A stretch of DNA of 64,000 nucleotides from Heliocybe sulcata (Eukaryota; Basidiomycota; Agaricomycetes; Gloeophyllales; Gloeophyllaceae): NCBI GenBank assembly GCA_004369045.1, contig ML213503.1, positions 1,521,121 through 1,585,120 on the forward strand, written 5' to 3'. The position numbers and the translations under genes were made by a program. Under the pieces are notes generated by a model, which was not told where the DNA came from, ran no database searches, and saw only the letters and a program-made list of their open reading frames with translations. This document shows positions 44,583 to 55,400 of the stretch, in pieces (position 1 is the first letter of the stretch; each line of letters starts with the position of its first letter).

Positions 44583-46708
44583 TCATTCACGTTTCCGCGG
44601 GGAGCGCCTGAGCTCCGCCTTTGCAGCAGCAGCCTTCTCCGCGGCAAGAGCGCTCGCCAGGCGCGTCTTATTTTCCTTCTCCTTCCAAGACGTGGACAGC
44701 TTCAGCCGCGTCCTCCCTTGCTCCGGCACAGGCGAGCCACCCGACGGCCCGCTCTCGCGGAAGATCTCAATGGTGCTCTTCTTCTTGGCTGCCGTAGACG
44801 ACTCTGCCTGCCTCGAAGGTCCGGCAGCATTAGACCGGGCAGGGGTCTTGCCCCGAGTGACACGTTTCGGCGCAACCTCCTCGACAGTGGGGAGGACAAC
44901 CTTGTCCATGACCGCCTTGGCCTTGCTTCGAGCGCGGCTCTCCGAGGCAGCAGAAGTCGTCGCTCGCGCTTTGCCTTTCCCAGCCGCTCTCGCGTCCGGG
45001 ACGGGCACGACCTCCACCTCCTCCACCTCGACGCTCTCCAGCGACAGCCTCTGCGTCCTCCTCGTCCGGCCGTCCGACCGCACAGTCTCCTGCACGACGT
45101 CCTGGCGCACCACCGTCATCCGGTGCGCGCCCGCCGAGGACAGCATGCCGCTCGATGCGGTGCCCGTGCTGGTGCGCGACTTGCGCCGCCTCGAGCGCAG
45201 TTTCTTGGGCGACGGCGGCGGTAGCGGCGTCGGGACCAGATCCCCCGCGCGTCTCCAAGGCTCGAATCCGGCTGTCCCTCCACAGACCCCGTCGGCCATC
45301 CTCGTGACGCCCTCCTTCACCCGCTGGTAGAAGCCGTCGACAGTCCACGCGTCGATGTTCCGCAGGAGGAGGAAAACCTCGATCATATCCCCCGGCGCAG
45401 CGAGCTGCCACTTGTGCGGCACGTTCTCGTCCGCAGCGTCCGCCTTTCTGTACGGCGCGGATAAAATGGCCTGCGCGACTTTAGTATCAAGGCATCAAGC
45501 ACGTGGGAGACGACAGCACTGACCCGCTCCCCATTTTCACTGGAATACCAGTCAACATGTGCGCGGACGGTTCCATTTTCCCATACTAGCCCGAAGATTG
45601 GCAGCGGCTCGACACCCAGCGCCGCCAAGTGCCGGATCACGCTCGTGGCCGCCATCCGGTTCTGCCTGTACGCTTCCTCGCCCCCTTCTTTCGTCGTCTT
45701 CTTGTCCTCTGAGACGCTACTGACAAACTCGAACCCCTCAGTCTGTGGTATCTGAGCGCAAGGCGTGGCTTGGAAGATGAAGGAGCGCTCCGGGGAGCTC
45801 GTGTCGGATATGGCCTGAACAGCAGCATCCCGTTTTAGGCGGCTGAAAGGCGAGCTCAGCCCTGAGCTGAGGTTCCGACTGAGACGTTTCGGCAGAAAGA
45901 TGAGGTTGTCCGGCACGATAGTTGTCGAATTTACTATGCGAACAGTGCGATTAGTGACGAGCTGCGATAGCGGTTGTGGCAGAGAAAGCGTTGTCTGCAC
46001 ACTTGGGGACAGTTAGTTTCGGAGTAGCTCCTCTCCATCCACGACCTTACCGGTAGCTAGTTTCCCCCACAGCTGTGGCCCTGCATGTGTTGTGGCTGCA
46101 AATTCGGAGCATCCCGTTATGCACAGGAACGTATATGGGCTTCTGCCACTTACACATTAGCGACATAATCCGCCTCGGACCAAGGCTCCTTGTTTGCTTC
46201 GTCCAAGTTGGTCGTAAGGGATTTCCAAGCGGTAAATATGGCTTGGATTTGCGTCAATATGTCTCGGCACGCTGTCGCGTCAACCGCGTCGGAGAACAGC
46301 TCGGGACGATCCTGGTGGGCTGTACGCAGGAATCTTAATAGCTCAGGGGACATGAACGTTTCTAGACACCCGTATGCTGCCGAATCCTGAGCTGGGGGGT
46401 CACAACAGACCTCCCACAATCAATATCATCGACTTGACATACCGGATTGACCCAATCTCCTGGCAGCCTTGCGCTCGTATCGAACACCGCTTCTACGTCT
46501 TCACGTATTTCGTCGGGGATGTCTCGCCAAGAAGCAGCCCAGCACCTTTGAGCAGTAGACCATTTCTCAAAGAACCGAGGGTTCCTCGCAATCCTAGAGA
46601 TACTGTATCAGCTCCACGATGCACAAACAAAGTCGGGACAACGCGCTCGGATGCCGAGTAGGATTTTATTTTTGATGGCTTTCTCGTCACAGAGATGGAT
46701 TCGCTCAT
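44583..46708 (-). CDS. Uncharacterised multi-exon basidiomycete protein
   Basis: Not assigned to a known family. Exons in order: N-terminal MSESISVTRKPSKIKSYSAS; ISRIARNPRFFEKWSTAQRC; ETFMSPELLRFLRTAHQDRP with IFTAWKSLTTNLDEANKEPW and SEADYVANV; SYRVQTTLSLPQPLSQL; a core with RSFIFQATPCAQI, GFEFVSSVSEDKKTT, AYRQNRMAATSVIRHLAALG and IFGLVWENGTVRAHVDWYSS; WQLAAPGDMIEVFLLLRNID with WTVDGFYQRVKEGV; then a disordered Lys/Ser-rich tail. The layout resembles a protein type I have seen repeatedly in polypore genomes without a name (recollection, not checked). The GFEF...EDKK...Q pattern vaguely recalls PD-(D/E)XK nucleases. The joint between the first two exons (about 46610-46640) needs a 35-nt intron or implies a frameshift, so the 5' end is doubtful. 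Confidence 0.6.
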
Positions 46709-47248
46709 ATCGCCGCTCAAACCGTGGGCACCGAGAGGATCAGCTCACCCGGACCGAGTGCAGAACGCGGTCAGTATTACTACTCGCCGCGTACAGTCGT
46801 CAAGGTCATTCAGTAAAGTCGTCAGCAGTCGTAAGTGTCAAAGTGCAAGCCTTTATGTGTATCGCAGGTGAAAGGAGTAAAGAAAGAAGGTATGGGGCCC
46901 GCAGTTGAACGTTGAACGTTGAACGTTGAACTTTGTAGGTCCTGGCTTCCATTTGATCGCCGCTTTCTTCTCAGATTCGCGACGCGTCCCTGGACCAATT
47001 GATTGCGCATCACGTGATAGCGATTCCTCCGTCTGCACACCCTTCTTGGCAGCATAATTGCCGTAAGAAATCATATGTCAGAAACGAACAAATCCGGGAG
47101 GAGAGTTCGCAGCCAGACATAAAATCGCGGCATTCAAGAAAGGGACACCGTTTGTGCAGGTATAGAAGAGCAGCTATAGATATCAATCGATATATGAGGT
47201 CCTTGCCAATCGAACAGACTAGATAATTAATATTTGATATGTTGCCTA
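46709..47248. other. Spacer with a 7-bp tandem repeat
   Basis: Between the uncharacterised gene and CRC1, both on the minus strand. Holds the promoter of the former and the 3' flank of the latter. No gene seen. Confidence 0.5.
46904..46931. repeat. Four perfect copies of a 7-bp repeat (gttgaac)
   Basis: Four head-to-tail copies with no mismatch, 28 bp in all, about 200 bp upstream of the start of the uncharacterised minus-strand gene. On the minus strand the unit reads gttcaac. Confidence 0.8.
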
Positions 47249-48648
47249 CTAGAATATCTTATCCAAGAGTTGCCGTGAATACTCCACTCCAAGCTAACAA
47301 GCACAGTTTAGCGACTGAAAAGAGTGTAGTGCATGCAGAACTTACGAAGGTCGCCGCGTTCGCAGGGAAGGCCTGCAAGGAATCACGTAGTTAGGCCCAT
47401 ATCAGGCTCTTATGCAATGCCCACACTTACTCTCGCCATCGCAGGTGCAAAGCCTTTCCACAAAGCTGCAATACCATCAGCAGCAATTGTTTTCCTGATA
47501 CAATCCATGAAGCCAGAGTAGGTTCCTGTCGGTGCAGACTGCAGCCTAGATTTGATTACCTGCGCCGGTTGTAAGTCATTATGAGTGCCAGTAAAACGGC
47601 AAATGGCTCACGTCTGGAGGGATTGCAATCGCCCACATCGCGACACCTGCCATACCACCGGCCGTAATCACTGCACCCAGATTCAGCTCGCTTGGGGATG
47701 CACCAGCCGGTGTGAGAGCTTTCTTGGTGACCTCATATGCTGCAAAGTATCTGCCGCCAGAGAATTTAATATGCAAGGAGCATAATAAATGTGAGATTCA
47801 CGTACGCAGCACTACCTGGCCCGTCTCTCGCAACCGTAGCCACGGACCCTCGGAAGATACTTCGGATCCCTCCCTCCTTGTACAATCCCAGCATAACGTC
47901 AGTGACACCCTTGTACTGGGTGCCCGACTTTCCCTGTCCTTGAACCTGAATAGCTCCGTTTAGAATTCCTGCCGCTCCGGAGCCGACGGACCTTGACACA
48001 CCTGGAGGACAACTTTTGCTCGCTCCACTGGCGCCGTCACGAGCGTGGTAGGAATAGCGGACAGGAAACCTGCGGTGGCGAGTTCAGCTGTCGACAAGGT
48101 CTTGTCCGTCCTGTTGGGCGTCACTGCGAGAACGAGCTTTTTCGAAGCATCATACGCCTTTAGACGGCAGGCGTCAATGATAGGCTCTCCCATGATGCAT
48201 GGCACGTACCCAGAAAGAAACAGCGAATATAGGTGTAACACCCAGTAGTGGCGGTACAATGCCTCGGTACATGCTGAGACGGAGAACATAAGGATCAGCA
48301 ATAATGGAGTAGCATGTCAACTCACCCGACCGCACCGTCGCGTGCCAGTGTCTTCCGGACAACATCCAGTGCACCAGTGTATGTCCCAGCGGGAGCTGTT
48401 TGCAGTCGAGTCTTCGTCAAATCAAACGGGTGGCCTGTAAGTGCAATTATTAGAGACAAAATACCGACACAAAGATGCTTTACTCGCCGACCAAGACCGC
48501 ACATACACCGCCTACCCCTCCCGACACGAGCGATTTGATGTTGTCCGCTACAACCGTCTTCGCCGCCTCCTCTGTCGTTGCAACGTCTGAACTCTAGCCA
48601 AGACATGAGCCCCAGCCTGACAGAGAACATCCTTTGCAGACTCACCAT
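47249..48648 (-). CDS. CRC1: Mitochondrial carnitine/acylcarnitine carrier
   Basis: Inner-membrane antiporter that brings acylcarnitine into the matrix (SLC25A20 type). It has three mitochondrial-carrier repeats with signatures HPFDLTKTRLQT, TAPVERAKVVLQ (variant Px[DE]xx[KR]) and PPDVIKSRLQS. Other landmarks are VPPLLGVTPIFAVSFW, YKGVTDVMLGLYKEGGIRSI and SELNLGAVITAGGMAGVAMW, ending LGVEYSRQLLDKIF. The first exon (48648-48646) is only the ATG, joined across a 52-nt intron to SSDVATTEEAAKTVV. The second intron (48487-48435) has a GC donor (GCGAGT). Many further short exons. Stop at 47249. About 300 residues. Confidence 0.9.
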
Positions 48649-48964
48649 GGTGAACAGGATGGTAGGACGACACGAGTGACTTGAGCCAAGAATAAGGCGG
48701 AAAGCACTGAGCTCCAGATCCGGCAAGGTGAGAGCATCGTCTGAACGCGTCCGGGCAAGTGTGGCGATTGCGCGTGATTTCGTATCGATCACCGTCACAA
48801 GATCAGAGGATCTAATCTAAGAGCGGGGTATCGTCGTTCAGCCACACATAACTAGTTGCAGCCGGAGCATAAATAGTACATACTTACAAATTACATATTA
48901 GTGTTCCCTTCGTACATATCTATATGGCATAACAGAGCAAAGCGACAAAACAGCGTATATGCGA
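48649..48964. other. Gap between the CRC1 5' end and the FAS1 gene 3' end
   Basis: CRC1 promoter and FAS1 gene 3' flank; both genes are on the minus strand. No gene seen. Confidence 0.5.
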
Positions 48965-51820
48965 TCATGAATCTTCATCCACCGGCTGCCCAAATCCACC
49001 AACGGGCTCATACGTAGCCTCCGTGGTATCTCTCCGCCAGAAAACATTCACACCCCAGAAGAATACGCACATAAGCGCGACGCCGACAATGCCCACCGCT
49101 ACAGGAGCACCGTACTCGATCCACCATGGAGGCTGGTACGGGATCAGTAGTCTATCGATTTGCACGACGCCTCCTGTGCCGCCCACGGTAGTAGATCGGC
49201 CCCAAGATAGCACGCGCGCCCAGTCAGCCTCGCCGTTCGTTCCTCGTGCACCTTTGATGCCGAGCACGTACTCCGTGCCTCGGTCACCTTGCATCTCCCG
49301 CACCGCGATATCACCGTACGCGGAGTTCGGTGACAGCAGAGTAGAATAGGTGGCAGAATCCTCCAAGGTCAATGGCCGGTTGTTGTTCAGAACATCAAAC
49401 ATAAGAGACGGGGAGGAAGGCGAACTCGAGGTGGGGATCAGGTGCTGGCTGACGATAGCCCTCAAGCGATTCTCGTCCGCATACAGCGCAGTGAGATTAT
49501 ACTGCTTGAACGAGTCGTCCGTCGGACACAATAGCGTCCAGCTCGCCCCAGAGAGATCAAGGTCGGCCCAAGGCGATCCCTCCGGCGGTGAGGTTCCGTT
49601 CAGTATCCAGTCCATCCCAGCTTTGACAACCATACTGGTCATGGTCGACCCCTTCGCCGCCTTGACTAGCTTCCCCACCGTCAGATTTACCGAGCGCGGG
49701 ATCATGATATCCGAGATCTCATGAATAACACCCGTCGACGTGAGCGCATTCTGCGGATAAAGCTCGGAGAGCATCCCTGCCCATCCCCCACTCGCACTGA
49801 CAAGCACCGACCCATTCTTCGACCGCTCAAGGTGCACGTCGCTCCCTTCCAACGTTGCAAATGTCCGCTGCGAGCCATTCTGCAGACTGGCAGCATACTC
49901 GACGCTGTCGAGCACATGGTGTTGGATCACATGTTCCAAATCGGATCTAGCAGATGACGACAGGAGGTGCGCGCTGACAAGTTCGCCCAGCCGCTTGAAC
50001 GCGGAGTTATGCGGGATGAGGAACGTCGTCCGCGGGATCGTCTTCAGTGCATCCGCAAGCGACGTCGCGAAAACAGCTGCTAAGAAGGTAGACAAGTCAA
50101 CCTTGGGTAGGGCGGTCTGCAGCGGGTCCACCGGCGGCACCAACGGTCTCGAGACAAAGTATATCAACGTATTGTTGACTTCGACTAGACGTAAGATAGA
50201 TAATGATAAGCACCTGAATTACGTCCGATCAAACCGTAAACCATGTCTCACTCACTTTTATCGCCGATAACACCAGCTCCACCGAATCGCACCGTCCTGT
50301 CTTCTCCATCCTTCTTGCCGTCCTTCTTCCCATCGTCGCTGACTTCAATCCCCAATACTTGGCGGCCGCCATCAAGTCCTGGCTCCACCAAAGCTGTCTC
50401 CAAGAGCATCCCATCCTTCAGCTTGGAAGGGGACCATTTTCCCGGTATGAAGTGATACTCAAGAAGCTTCTTCAGCTCTTCGCTTCCCCGCTCGGGCAAA
50501 TCATCGTCTCCAAAGAGGCCAATAACATCATCTCTGGGGGCGAGGATGGTATACTGAGTGTCCGTGTCGTTGATGAGAGTGGTCAGGTTCACTGAATGCA
50601 GCAACGATACGAAGGAAGTGCAGTTGAGGGCTAACAGGTATTTCTCGGGCGTCAGCCTGAGTGCGCCTGGGGTCACCAGAAGAGATGACACGGTATGCAG
50701 TACACCGTTGGACGCGTAAATATCCGGCTCGACAAGCGTAGCGTCCGATATCATGGTCTTCTCTGGAGACACCACGATCTCTAGCTTGCTCCCGTCCAGA
50801 GTGGTCACTGATATGATTTGGTCACCATCTGTAGGTGGTGACAAGATAAAACACCACTCACAATTGATCGCAGGTTCGAAGTTGTTGGACCACATAACGC
50901 CCTTCCCGGCAGCAGCGTGCATCTCGAGGATCCTGTATAAGTCATCCGTAGCGAACTCGCTCTCCAGGTACAGCCGCTCGATAGGATCCAGGGCTTCCCA
51001 GGCGGAGTCCACCGGCAAGAACAAGGTGAGCTCAGAGCTGCTGTTGAGGTATCCCGCGATGGCTGGTGTGAGGATCTTAGTGAAATATGAGAGAGACGGA
51101 TGCTGGGAGACGACAGCAGCTGGGAACAAGATAAGACAAGTTCGATGGTGTTGCTATAAATGGTTACTCACACAGGTCTGGGGGTACCTGCAATACATCT
51201 CCTACGCCCAAAAGGACGCCATTCCCGGCATCCACCCTTCCCTTGACGATTTCGGCGCCTCCTCGGCCAAACGCGTCTACCCCAACCCAAGCCCCGCCAT
51301 CGCGCGAGGCGACTCGCAAGCGTTGTGGCTCCCCGCCCAGCGTACCACCTGGTATAGGCATCCATGGAGGTGATGGTGGAGGCTCGTGTCCCGGACCATC
51401 CTCAATCTTGCGAGGGAAGAGCAGAGTCTGGTGTACCTCCGGGTCTGGTGTCGTCGGAAGCTCAGTTACTGAGTAATTTAACAGATGATAGAATAGCTCC
51501 TGGCGTAGTTTCTCTTGACGATTATCGCGGTATGATTCAAATATGTCATCCTCTAGAGCAGCTTGCCATAGCACATTGGTGGAGACGCGTCGTTTGATGG
51601 CCTCGTTGGTGGGCGCGAATAGGGTGCTCCCGTTCAGCTTGTTCAGGGTCGGTATTAGTCTGGCACGCTGCAGCAGACGAAGGAGCGAAGTATAGTCAGT
51701 GTCGTTGCTGAGTGTGTCGACAAGCGTCGTGGATTGGATGGTGGGCGGTGTCGACCATGACGTCTGCGATGCCCATACTAGGGGTAACCAGGCGTAGACG
51801 CAGAAAGACACCAGCCGCAT
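48965..51820 (-). CDS. Multi-domain fasciclin (FAS1) single-pass membrane protein
   Basis: Cell-surface or vacuolar adhesion-type protein. Signal peptide MRLVSFCVYAWLPLVWASQ (start 51820), then FAS1 repeats recognised by their paired motifs: TLFAPTNEAIKR; LTLFLPVDSAWEALDP with YASNGVLHTVSSLLVTP; YTILAPRDDVIGLF; TTFLIPHNSAFKRLGE with LTSTGVIHEISDIMIPR; and WTLLCPTDDSFKQYN. About four to five FAS1 units in all. A membrane helix APVAVGIVGVALMCVFFWGV is followed by a short cytoplasmic tail ending GGFGQPVDEDS. Two introns split it near 51165-51130 and 50240-50170. Stop at 48965. Many Asn-x-Ser/Thr sites fit an extracytoplasmic location. The ligand is unknown. Confidence 0.88.
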
Positions 51821-52487
51821 AACGGTAAGAGGGGATGTCCAGAACAGCGAGCTCGCAATGGCACTGGGCCAGGTGAGCAATAAGTTATAAGCGGTGCTGC
51901 AGTCTGCCAGGAAGAAACGCGGTACAAGGTAAGAGCAGCACGACTGCGGCACAGGTGAAGCTCAAGCCACATGCAACGTTTATTCCCCGCTAACATGACG
52001 TTCTCGGGCACGTATGCTTCTTGTGCGGATCCGGCAATTGATACCACCTCTCAGGCGCTCAGCATTAATGTGAAGCCATGGCAGTCCGCCAGCATCTCAT
52101 ATACGATTGTGCGTTGAAATGATCTTACACGTACCGTAATGCCGCATGCACGGCATGCGACGCATTTGTTTGTTCTCCTCGAGGGACAACGATGGGAGGT
52201 TCACGGGGCGTGGAGGAATCTTGCTCTAACTACCGTTTGGTACAGTCAGAACCACATGTATGCGTTCCGAATCATCAGTTTACAAGACAGAATCGCATGG
52301 AGTTTAATGATATTTCAATGGACGTCCAAGGCATATTTCCCACGCATACGCTTGCATATGCCTTCCTAAGAACTCAACTCAACTTAGACCGACACCGTTC
52401 ACTGTCGAGACGACGCGCCCTTTATGACCGGACTTGCTCTGTGATACCTTTTGAAATTTGCCTGGAAAGTACGGACTTGACGAGGTC
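51821..52487. other. Divergent intergenic region between FAS1 gene and RAV1
   Basis: 667 bp holding both promoters. No gene seen. Confidence 0.5.
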
Positions 52488-55400
52488 ATGATGATGAATC
52501 TATTGCAAGCCTACACTGGATGTCCCGAGACTGGCATTCAGCACCTGATTCTGCCACTAGAGACTCTACTAGTGAGTGTGCAATGGTCGTAATTTGCTGC
52601 CCTCTTCACCCAATACTCATTCAGTGTAGCTGTATCCCCTGGGAGACAGTGTCATTCTCTTAGATGCTCGTACACTCCGCCTCGTTCGCGCACTCGCGTT
52701 CTGGGAGGCCTTCCCCCGAACCTTGCATCTAAGGGAGACCGTCAAATGTATCTCGGTGGACAGCAGTATGAAGCTGGTGAGCCAGCTCCGCCGATATCCT
52801 CTGTCATTTGAACCTAGGCTGAACATGTTCATACAGGTCATTGCAGCCATGGGTTCGCGAATAGCAGCATGGTCCATGTCAGGTGCTCAGAGCGGTGTAT
52901 GGCGCGTGCATTCCACGCTGCTTCTGTCGGAGGATCAGGAGGTCACGGCGTTGGACTGTAAATCCGGTACATCGCATTTCGCCTACTTTGCAGCGCTTCT
53001 CTCATTTCATGCAGGACTTCTTGCTGTTGGTAGTCTATCCCACCTGTCCGTCTATACCCTAATCCTAGAAAATGATCTACCAACTTGGTCTCACAAATGG
53101 AGGGTTCCGTATGTCACGTTCGCATTCCACCTTGTCTCCACCGCATTTATTATGTGCCAGTTTCTCGACACCCGCGCGAGTGCGATTTTCGCCGTCTCTG
53201 ATGTACTTTGCCACGACGTCTCTGGTGCGCATACATTCATAAGCGGATTGTAAGGGAACTGACTAAATGAGGTCAGTACGACAATTCGGTCCGCATTTAC
53301 CTTACGACTTCAGGTCGACAAACCCAGGGGTTTCCCCATCCACGCGCCGTCGCGGATATCCGGTGGAGAGACGCATCCCAAGCCTCGAGTAGGTTAGTGC
53401 ACCAAACTCCCGGTTTCTCCATCTAATTCACATATGCATCTGCGCAAGAGACGACCTAGTCCTTTATACCATCACCGTGGACTCCGTCCTCCGAATATTC
53501 CTCCCTGTTATCGACGCCCCACAGCACCTCCAACTCCACGCTTCAATCGACCTCTTCTCTTCAGTACCGTTCTCTGTCGCCGCCAAATCCGACTTGAATC
53601 TGACGTCGTCCAGTATATTCTGGCTCGATCGAACAGTGGTTAGTACGGCGTTGGCTGAGATCTTCAAAAGGACGGGGAAGGACGAGGATGGGAGACTCAG
53701 GCGCTTGAGGGATATTAAGGATGAGGGATGGGATTTGTTTCTGCGTGTTCTTGGAGACGGATCGGCAGTTGTCTCTGGAGTTGCTGTGAGCGGCGTTCGC
53801 TTGTCTGTGGTAACACTTCGTGACTGAGGAGTCCATAGAATATTGACACAAGGCCACCGACACTCCTCAAACAATTCACGCTTCTACAGTCCCAGCCTGG
53901 ATACCTCCCTCGCACCACCTCACACTTCTACGTGGTTCCGAATCCCGGAAAAACTACCCTCACCCTAGTTACCGCGCCGCCACTTGCCACATACAATTTG
54001 TTGCTGCCTGAATTTTTCGAGGCCAAGTCCGAGGGGTTGAAGCCTATACGAATGGGTCCAGAACCACTGGAAGGCGAGGCATCTAGGATCCTAAGGTTTA
54101 TCAGGACACCAGAAGGTAAGGGTGTGGCTGTCCTTAGAGAGGATGTCGGGCAGATGTTTAGCGTCAGCGGGGAATCGATGCTTGTTAGGCAAGCGGCTTG
54201 GCGGGCTACTGATCATTCCGTGGTATTGGTGCAAGGTATGTCCCCAATCTCTGTTCCCGGAAAATGACACTGAAACAGTATGCCAGGACGCTTGTATGCT
54301 ACGTATTCCGCCGCAGAGCAAGTCTTAACGTTACACTCCAAGCCACCCGCCACAGTCTCCCTTCCCCTTATCTCTTCTCTCTTCGTCGTCCCCTCTGACA
54401 CTGGCGAATCCTCCATCGTCGCAATCGCGACTGACTCCTCCGTCTTCCACATTCACGTCTCATACTCGCCCCATCCCTCACTCATCATGCACTCCCACTC
54501 ATCTCTACCGCTTTCCTCTTCTCTTAGCATGATTATCCCTGTTGATCCGATGGCTTGGAGCGGGCGCCACGGTTCTGCAGGGAAGGCGGGGCACGATGTG
54601 TTACTGAGCATAGATGACAAGGGGGAGCTGGCGTTTTGGGTCTTCGATGAGGGGGATAAGAGTATGGGATGGAGGTGTACGGGCAACGTGAGGACCGGGA
54701 GGACCGGGATTAGGATGGCGCGGTGCAGTTCGGCGAAGAAATCAGCTTTAGGTACGTCAGTGCTGTTCGTTATGGCGCTCATACCAGGAACTGAGTTATG
54801 CCTAGTTGTTCCCGGGCCGGAAGGCGAGGAACTGACGATATGGGATTCTAAGGAGTCTGAATTCTCTTCGGGTTTGGAGTACCGTCAGGTCTTGAAGTAA
54901 CGTCGCGGCTATTTCTCGACATACAATGGAGGGGCTTACTGTCGATTTACAGAATAGCCGAGCCTGTGAATGACTTAGATTGGACATCGACTCCAGACAG
55001 TCAATCAGTCCTAGCAGTTGGTTTCAGTCACTCTATCGAAGTTCTATGTCAACAGAGGATGTCGTACTTCGACGAAGAGCCTCGGTGGGATCGATGCTGG
55101 AAAATTGAATTATCAGAGTATGTGGTAATCTGTATGTGGCGGATTATCTGATTCAGATTACGCGTACAGTACGATACCGCACGGAATTGCCGACTCGATA
55201 TGGTTGGCCAACGGTACTTTACTCGTGGGCGCAGGCCATCATATGCTGGTCTATGGACAACCGCAGTACAACGACAGGCAAGACGATGCAGCCGAGAGTC
55301 TATTCCAGTATGTCGCTCGGCTCAACGGTCCTTTGGTGGAATATCATCCGCAGATGCTTCTGCAATGTCTCCTATGGGGTACGTTGTCACGGCTTAGCCT

